From: CAYNFH01 sp964396385
Lineage (GTDB): Bacteria; Armatimonadota; Chthonomonadetes; Chthonomonadales; CAJBBX01
Assembly: GCA_964396385.1 (NCBI GenBank)
Contig: CAYNFH010000222.1
Coordinates: 1 to 10,257, forward strand
DNA: 10,257 bases
Direction: 5' to 3'
Each line of letters starts with the position of its first letter. Positions within the stretch are counted from its first letter, which is position 1. This document shows, piece after piece, positions 7,001-10,257 of this stretch. The position numbers and the translations under genes are program-made. The notes under the pieces are model-generated. The model was not told the DNA's origin. It ran no database searches and saw nothing but the letters and a program-made list of their open reading frames with translations.

Positions 7001-7233
7001 AGTTCCTGGCGCTGACGGTGGGGATGCGGGAGGGATTGGTCCGCTTTACGGCCGATGCTATCCGCACCATCGAGGGCTATCGAGAGAGCAAGCGTTCCCG
7101 GAGCTTCGCCGTGCTGGCTCGGGCCATGCGCGCGAATCATCCCGGCTTTGTGTTCGCGCACGCCGCGGCGATGGAGGAGGTAGACCCGCTCACCGATCTG
7201 GATTCGCGGCTGTTCGTGGGATTCGGGGCGTGA
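4093..7233 (+). CDS. Single-chain reduced RNA polymerase: beta and beta' catalytic cores fused
   Basis: 1046 residues, against roughly 2,700 for E. coli beta plus beta'. Beta half: protrusion-like 'DEQGLFEVEGRRYVVIPQ' (109-126); rif/fork block 'SQFDETNWLSRHTHLRR' (184-200) and 'HYGRVCPLESPENENMG' (214-230); 'SMIPFLENGEPTRLMMGCN' (262-280); 'LEDAIVISE' (325-333); first double-psi barrel 'GDKLATRYGNKG' with catalytic K350 and K358; 'FFGIPSRL' (385-392); beta C-terminus to about 556 ('FSRLARKLSAAGI'). Beta' half: clamp-helix-like coil (597-642); 'SGRAVI' (656-661); 'LLNRAP' (717-722); second barrel 'NGDFDGD' with D755, D757, D759; 'GFEVAKRSGAS' (865-875); bridge-helix-like 'SIKCGARAIMKQAVWAAG' (926-943); 'NEGFTPEEFL' (963-972). 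Flap, both zinc motifs, trigger loop and jaw are absent. Residues 1-45 are low complexity, from tandem repeats. It should transcribe DNA with the coupled sigma. Known two-barrel single-chain enzymes such as phage YonO are the nearest concept. Confidence 0.93.
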   Translation: MRENIQRKQEGERDREGEGEKGRRGEGATPDSALTTHDSRLTTLQPPTNWHRESYDRFVRERLPELLAARLPLAGYRAEATGTYSCRVTVGVAGGEGPVETVYDLPQPDEQGLFEVEGRRYVVIPQASSEDLESAAIRCVGELLYDAVALHLGEAADGLPWDEPLLRAWLPLDAWTRDFLLSASQFDETNWLSRHTHLRRIEVPSRRRGLTPAHYGRVCPLESPENENMGRLLTVAVGAAIRDGKLVILDPRAEAGLGLTASMIPFLENGEPTRLMMGCNQARQKFAPPDPEPALVQTGSEPADREFWCGRNLLTAFIPWGPETLEDAIVISESCARRLAYPAPIETGDKLATRYGNKGTVSRIAPDAEMPHLEDGTPVELVYSFFGIPSRLAMCHVREAVMSRIARKRGEPVIVAPFHAPKPEEIRTMLREAGLPESGMERLRMGPGGPPLDRDSTVGWVYWGKLYETTASQIHTWRERGRAQRQCDLEFFVLRDAGAYETAREHFGLRAVPEREGHALAERMAAGPVKQLAPPSPGFSRLARKLSAAGIRAELADGALRFRLGEPEPDPVRLAAPVPHPWLPERTLDAVGAGGPKELYAAVAEANARLEQLQAGGAPPSLTRRAEEELASRVRRYVSRLLSRDDVRPGGKVLVSGRAVISPSGELAHDQVGLPDEIAWALFGPLAARKAGGSEVEKRSRKAEAALDEAMAGKWVLLNRAPSVMSTSILAYRPVRVPGRVLRVHPTVLPLTNGDFDGDVLAVFLPLTEESQRECATRLSVAAHLARDPGLLLSALPHHDALWGLASLSRKPEGLAEIRELAGAEVAAPEGFITRRSLRDALLPVLEREGAQATLARLDRLIRRGFEVAKRSGASYSPFTGSSLEKPPAPETEDPRAWRRFSEMLEERLAARTDYDDPEMGALLLSIKCGARAIMKQAVWAAGSPGVVLDAAGREAPIRHGMNEGFTPEEFLALTVGMREGLVRFTADAIRTIEGYRESKRSRSFAVLARAMRANHPGFVFAHAAAMEEVDPLTDLDSRLFVGFGA
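4141..4174 (+). repeat. Tandem array of an 8-bp unit (GGAGAAGG x4.25)
   Basis: Four perfect copies of GGAGAAGG followed by GG, preceded by a degenerate purine-rich lead-in (gagggggagagggacagagag, from about 4119). It lies in the coding sequence of the polymerase N-terminus and encodes Gly/Glu/Arg/Lys-rich residues. The unit length is not a multiple of three. Confidence 0.95.
4192..4222 (+). repeat. Tandem array of a 7-bp unit (CACGACT x4)
   Basis: Four perfect copies of CACGACT at 4194-4221 with partial flanking bases, 17 bases after the 8-bp array. It encodes the repetitive stretch 'LTTHDSRLTTL'. Heptamer arrays of this style resemble the short tandemly repeated sequences described from cyanobacteria, but usually occur between genes. 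The unit length is not a multiple of three. Confidence 0.95.
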
Positions 7234-7238
7234 AACCC

Positions 7239-7307
7239 ACCCCCACCCACCCCGTAGGAAGGGGGGGGGGGGATTCCCCCACCAAACCCACGAGGGGGCG
7301 AGGGGGG
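7239..7307. repeat. C-rich/G-rich low-complexity hairpin element left of the gap
   Basis: Starting just after the polymerase stop: a C-rich stretch, 'GTAGGAA', a run of 12 G (7261-7272), then ATT and CCCCC (a G5/C5 hairpin), then a second G-rich run up to the Ns. Its base pattern echoes the element at 7325-7398 on the other side of the gap. Both probably belong to one dispersed intergenic repeat family that broke the assembly. Confidence 0.6.
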
Positions 7308-7317
7308 NNNNNNNNNN
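7308..7317. other. Assembly gap (10 N)
   Basis: Ten N between two GC-rich repetitive stretches. The fixed count suggests a scaffold gap of unknown true length, so the distance between the polymerase gene and the convergent DUF2961 gene is not reliable. Confidence 0.97.
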
Positions 7318-7334
7318 GCGTAAACCCCGCCCCA

Positions 7335-7388
7335 CCCCTCCCCTCCGTAGGGGGAGGGGAGAAGGCCCCCTCCTTCGCAAGGAGGGGG
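7335..7388. repeat. Two strong adjacent hairpins between convergent genes (repeat element or bidirectional terminator)
   Basis: Hairpin 1: CCCCTCCCC (7335-7343), a 7-base loop TCCGTAG, GGGGAGGGG (7351-7359), a perfect 9-bp stem. Hairpin 2: CCCCCTCCTT (7366-7375), loop CGC, AAGGAGGGGG (7379-7388), a perfect 10-bp stem. They lie between two convergent genes, where they could stop transcription from both sides, but there is no U-tract. The C/G-rich style also fits a dispersed REP-like repeat. Confidence 0.7.
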
Positions 7389-7400
7389 ATAGGGGGAGGT

Positions 7401-8516
7401 CTACCGCAGATCCGGGCGGGGGCGGCGCTGGACGGCCGGCGGGAGCGGCGGGAAGGGCGCGTGCGGCTCCGTCTGGTACCAGTAGGCGGTGCTGGCGTAG
7501 TCGTTGTTCTGCAGGTTGGCGTGCCCGTGCTCGATGGTGACCTTGAGCGAGCGGGTGAAGATCACCGGGTCCACGATGTGAAAGCGGTAGGAGGTCTGCT
7601 TCCTGCGGCCGGGGTGGTCCGGATCGTGCTCGTATAGAGAGGTGCCGGCGTACGGGTAGCCCTGGGGGTGCATGCCCCAGGCGTGGCAGAAGTAGTCCTC
7701 CGAGCCGGTGCCGATCATGGAGGGCTCCGTCTCGCCGTCGATGTAGAACATGTCGTCGCCTTCGCCCCACCAGGTGAGGCCGTCCGGCGTCGGGTCGATG
7801 TTATCGATGCTGAGGTTGCAGCCCACGAAGTGGCCGGCGCCCTCCGCCTCCAGGATAACGTAGTTCTCCTTGCCATCCCGGTTCTTGACCTCTTCGCCGG
7901 TGTTCGGGTCCTTCACGTTCCAGTAGTTGAGGCCCTGGGCGGAGAGGTTACCCAGGACGCCCTGGGTGGGGTTCTCGCGCCGCCACTGGGCGTGGAACCG
8001 GAGGGTGTCTTCCGGCAGCGAGTCATACTGCTCGTAGTCCACGTAGAAGTAGAGCGAGCGTACCGGGGCGGTACCTTCATTCGTCACCGTAACCCGCGCC
8101 CCGGTGGCGAAGGGCATCTGCCAGTAGGAGTTCATGGCCATGTTGCCGCCGAGCTTGCGCTCCTCCTCTCTGGCGGCTACGGTGGTGAGCGGGAGCGCGG
8201 CGTTGGAGGCGGCGATGCCGTGGCCGATGTTGAAGAAATCCCCCACCGGGACCTCCACGGAGGGGGTCTGCTCCCCGTCCCAGTAGATGCGGAGCACCAG
8301 GTGGCGCAGGTAGTAGCGGTCGTCCGGGCAGTGGATGGTGAACCAGAGGTGGGTGATGCAGCCGGCGCCCTGGATGTCCGCCAGCACGGCGGTTTCGCCC
8401 ACCGGGACTTCCCAGGCATCGCGGTTGCCGCCGGTGGTATCGTAGCTGGACCGCCGCATGGTGCGGCCGGCGCGCCTAAAGATCAGCGATGAGAGCGAGC
8501 CCCCAGGATGAGTCAT
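7401..8516 (-). CDS. DUF2961 / glycoside hydrolase family 172 protein
   Basis: 371 residues without a signal peptide, so probably cytoplasmic. The N-terminal half is a jelly-roll-like beta-rich region: 'GCITHLWFTI' (52-61), 'LRIYWDGEQTPSVEVPVGDFF' split over 75-95, then 'LGGNMAMNSYWQMPF' (122-136). The second half has 'WWGEGDDMFYIDGE' (249-262) and the family hallmark 'GTGSEDYF' (269-276). E252 and E273 are 21 residues apart. As I recall, the catalytic pair of the characterised GH172 enzyme from Bifidobacterium dentium (E270/E291) has the same spacing, so hydrolysis of a furanoside (fructo- or arabinofuranosyl) bond is plausible, but the substrate cannot be called. The C-terminus ends in a Pro/Arg-rich tail that may be extended by the neighbouring repeat. 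It is convergent with the polymerase gene and divergent from the CPBP gene. Confidence 0.9.
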   Translation of the reverse strand: MTHPGGSLSSLIFRRAGRTMRRSSYDTTGGNRDAWEVPVGETAVLADIQGAGCITHLWFTIHCPDDRYYLRHLVLRIYWDGEQTPSVEVPVGDFFNIGHGIAASNAALPLTTVAAREEERKLGGNMAMNSYWQMPFATGARVTVTNEGTAPVRSLYFYVDYEQYDSLPEDTLRFHAQWRRENPTQGVLGNLSAQGLNYWNVKDPNTGEEVKNRDGKENYVILEAEGAGHFVGCNLSIDNIDPTPDGLTWWGEGDDMFYIDGETEPSMIGTGSEDYFCHAWGMHPQGYPYAGTSLYEHDPDHPGRRKQTSYRFHIVDPVIFTRSLKVTIEHGHANLQNNDYASTAYWYQTEPHAPFPPLPPAVQRRPRPDLR

Positions 8517-8522
8517 GATTCG

Positions 8523-8528
8523 CCTCCC
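8523..8528 (-). promoter_or_regulatory. Shine-Dalgarno site of the DUF2961 gene
   Basis: GGGAGG on the minus strand, 6 bases before the ATG at 8516, supports this start. The 76 bases between this gene and the divergent CPBP gene are relatively AT-rich (ttagtattgaatagtagatc at 8533-8552), the likely promoter zone, though no clear -35/-10 pair was found. Confidence 0.7.
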
Positions 8529-8592
8529 GGTGTTAGTATTGAATAGTAGATCACTTAGCCGCGCGGCATGAGCGTCCTAACTGGAAAATGCG

Positions 8593-9630
8593 ATGCAGAA
8601 CCAAGACCTGGTGGGCCTATGGTCGCAGAGGACGGATACGGAATTGCTCGAGGCGATCGCCGAGATTGGCGACTATGACCCGGAAGCCCAGGAGATAATC
8701 CGACAGGAAGCGAGCAGACGGCCTGGAATAGACCACGAGACTCTCCTCGCTGCAGAATCCCTCCGCACACGTCCGCCGAGTCGATCCGCTTCAACGCCGT
8801 TGGGTTGGTTGGGAGCACCACTCGGCTCGTTCGGTAAGCGAACCCCGGAAGCCGCCAGAGAAATTCACCACCGTGACGATCCCGGCGTAGTCGGCGCCAC
8901 GAGGATGCCGGTGTCACCACCATCTGAAGCGGTCTCCGCGAGTACCTGTCTTCCTTCCTCTGTAGCGGCCTGTAGCCCGATGGACCGCACCAGGAGACTC
9001 GAATTCGTGGGTGTGCTGATTGTGGTCAGCATCTACCCCATCGTGCACAATCTGCTTTATCCTGGATCGCTCCCGATCACTCCAGCGACGTTCCTTGTGT
9101 CCAGTCTATACCGGGTTGGTATGATTGCCATCATCTGGGCGATGCTCGTGCGCGACCCATCGTCTGTTCGCCCGTTTCCGCGCGCGGCTTCGCAATGGCT
9201 CGCGGAGGTGTGGTTGGCGCTTCTCCTCTTGGGCGCATCCTACTTTCTGTCCCGCTTTGCACAAAATGTCGCCGCCGCGATGGGGCTGGCGGGCGGCCCA
9301 TCACACTGGTCCCGGGTGCATTGGACCTCTCCCACTGTAGCTTGGTATCCGGTCGAGACGTTTTCGGCGGCCGTCTACGAGGAGTTGGCCTTTCGGGCCT
9401 ATCTGCAGACAAGGTTATCCGAGATGATGGGTGGGCGAGTGGTAGTGCCGGTCCTGACTATTGCCGCTCTGTTTGCGGCCATGCATGGTTACCCTGCGCT
9501 ATCCACGGTGGGAGTCTTCGTTTCCGCCGTCCTGTTCGGGGCTACGTTCATGGCGACCCGTCGGCTGCCGGCCCTGGTTCTGGCCCACTGGGCTCACAAC
9601 GTCTTGTCCATGCTTGCCCAGATACGATAG
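8593..9630 (+). CDS. CPBP family intramembrane metalloprotease (CAAX-like / ABI)
   Basis: 345 residues. The C-terminal half (about 135-340) is a polytopic membrane domain, with hydrophobic segments near 137-156, 163-184, 204-220, 285-300, 304-319 and 326-342. It holds the three CPBP motifs: EExxxR as 'YEELAFRAYLQ' (E263, E264, R268), the motif-2 His in 'FAAMHGYP' (H298), and the motif-3 pair in 'AHWAHNVL' (H332, N336). Bacterial members cleave peptides or membrane proteins; roles range from bacteriocin immunity to unknown. Residues 11-58 ('TDTELLEAIAEIGDYDPEA...RQEASRRPG') look like a small acidic helical domain often placed before membrane domains. Residues about 59-128 are a low-complexity linker without hydrophobic character. 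The Shine-Dalgarno is weak (CTGGAAA). An internal ATG at 8980 would give a protease of 216 residues without the extension. Confidence 0.85.
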   Translation: MQNQDLVGLWSQRTDTELLEAIAEIGDYDPEAQEIIRQEASRRPGIDHETLLAAESLRTRPPSRSASTPLGWLGAPLGSFGKRTPEAAREIHHRDDPGVVGATRMPVSPPSEAVSASTCLPSSVAACSPMDRTRRLEFVGVLIVVSIYPIVHNLLYPGSLPITPATFLVSSLYRVGMIAIIWAMLVRDPSSVRPFPRAASQWLAEVWLALLLLGASYFLSRFAQNVAAAMGLAGGPSHWSRVHWTSPTVAWYPVETFSAAVYEELAFRAYLQTRLSEMMGGRVVVPVLTIAALFAAMHGYPALSTVGVFVSAVLFGATFMATRRLPALVLAHWAHNVLSMLAQIR

Positions 9631-10044
9631 GAGAGTTGTAACGTGCGGCCAGATTCACTTGTGAGGCGATGCAATGGCAGGTGCTCGTACGCCCGGTCCG
9701 TGGGCGACACTCCTGCCTGGGCGGAGTGGCCCAGTTCCTCGTCCCACCTCCGGGTAGAGGCCAACCAAGCGTTCTTGGGCTCGTGCGGATACTTCCTGGC
9801 GCTGGCCAGAGGGTCCTCGCGCCCCTTCCCAGAGCGCGTACGGCTGCTCTTCAATGCCCGCAGGCGTAATCGGCGGCCAGGGAGCAGAGGGGCCAATTCC
9901 CCAACTCCCGCCGAAGGGAGAGAGTCCGCCAGCAAACGGTCCTCCCGCGGGAGCCTGGCCGCGTGCGTGCCGCCGATCTTCCACACTGCGTTAACGGTTT
10001 TGAACCGCTAGAAGGTGCAACCGCGGGGTGCGCAGGCGGCAGTG
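9631..10044. other. No recognisable gene
   Basis: Open frames exist on both strands but none shows a familiar motif, a good Shine-Dalgarno or consistent third-position GC. A minus-strand stretch around 9660-9800 reads somewhat protein-like ('KYPHEPKNAWLAS', 'RWDEELGHSA') and could be the remains of a decayed gene, but the frame runs into the end of the CPBP gene. Small inverted repeats are present: a 12-bp perfect palindrome ctcccgcgggag near 9942-9953, and CGGTT/AACCG with a 3-base loop at 9995-10007. Neither has terminator-like U-tracts. Confidence 0.4.
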
Positions 10045-10257
10045 CTAATTCTCTACCCCAAACGGCCCATGTCCACTGCGCCGTGATCTGTGGAGGAGAG
10101 AGAGTCTGCGCTGCCTGATGTTGGAGCCGTATACGCGGTCGGCGTGGCACATAAGTTGACCGGCCACGATGCCGATGTCCTCGCCTAGCTGGTCGGAGAG
10201 GCACTCCCAGTCGGCCCATCTTTCCCGGCTCAGGCGGAGGAGAGAAGGTTTATCAGC
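10045..10257 (-). CDS. Possible C-terminal fragment of an unrecognised protein (runs off right edge)
   Basis: A minus-strand frame enters from the right edge and stays open for 70 codons to a TAG at 10045-10047. The first 50 residues read like a real, mixed-composition helical protein ('LSRERWADWECLSDQL', 'EDIGIVAGQLMCHADRVY') with mostly G/C third positions. The last 20 (Arg/Ser/His-rich) do not, so a frameshift or decayed tail is possible. I do not recognise the family. Confidence 0.35.
   Translation of the reverse strand, partial: ADKPSLLRLSRERWADWECLSDQLGEDIGIVAGQLMCHADRVYGSNIRQRRLSLLHRSRRSGHGPFGVEN

Noticed and set aside
4093..7233. Ordinary housekeeping rpoB-rpoC fusion
   Set aside because: It is far too short, lacks flap, zinc sites and trigger loop, and has no ribosomal protein or elongation factor genes beside it as standard rpoBC loci do.
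7668..8492. Plus-strand 274-codon frame opposite the DUF2961 gene
   Set aside because: Val/Gly/Ala/His-rich antisense shadow; the minus strand has the GTGSEDYF family motif and a ribosome site.
9643..10011. Plus-strand 122-codon frame after the CPBP gene
   Set aside because: No motif or ribosome site; overlaps several equally long frames on both strands, as expected by chance at this GC content.

Overview
The window is high-GC bacterial DNA with clear Shine-Dalgarno sequences in front of most genes. The mix of a secreted M28 peptidase, a CHASE4/HD-GYP protein, a phytanoyl-CoA dioxygenase family enzyme and a DUF2961/GH172 protein is common in free-living Armatimonadota-, Planctomycetota- or Acidobacteriota-like genomes. 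This is only a weak guess, since no rRNA or taxonomic marker is present. One 10-base run of N (7308-7317) shows the sequence is a scaffolded draft.

Layout. (1) 1-557, minus: the N-terminal part of an exported M28-type peptidase that runs off the left edge. (2) 558-879: a divergent intergenic region. (3) 880-2529, plus: a membrane CHASE4-HAMP-HD-GYP c-di-GMP phosphodiesterase. (4) 2607-3449, plus: a PhyH-type Fe(II)/2-oxoglutarate dioxygenase. (5) 3494-4096, plus: an ECF-type sigma factor. (6) 4093-7233, plus: overlapping the sigma stop by an ATGA junction, a 1046-residue protein that joins the catalytic halves of RNA polymerase beta and beta' in one chain. (7) 7234-7400: GC-rich hairpin repeats around an assembly gap. 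(8) 7401-8516, minus: a DUF2961/GH172 protein. (9) 8593-9630, plus: a CPBP (CAAX-like) membrane protease. (10) 9631-10257: no recognised gene except a possible C-terminal fragment on the minus strand at the right edge.

The outstanding feature is the sigma/RNA polymerase pair. The fused protein keeps beta 'GDK...RYGNKG' (the two catalytic lysines), beta' 'NGDFDGD' (the metal-binding aspartates), 'LLNRAP', a bridge-helix-like segment and a clamp-coiled-coil-like segment, all in canonical order. It lacks the beta flap, the zinc-binding beta' N-terminus, the rudder/switch-2 stretch, the trigger loop and everything C-terminal to it. It is therefore a strongly reduced single-chain, two-barrel RNA polymerase, translationally coupled to its own sigma factor in the position where an anti-sigma gene usually sits. 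I infer a dedicated transcription system; its promoters, and whether it serves the chromosome or a mobile element, cannot be read from this window. Two short tandem arrays, of 8-bp and 7-bp units, lie inside the first 45 codons of the polymerase gene.
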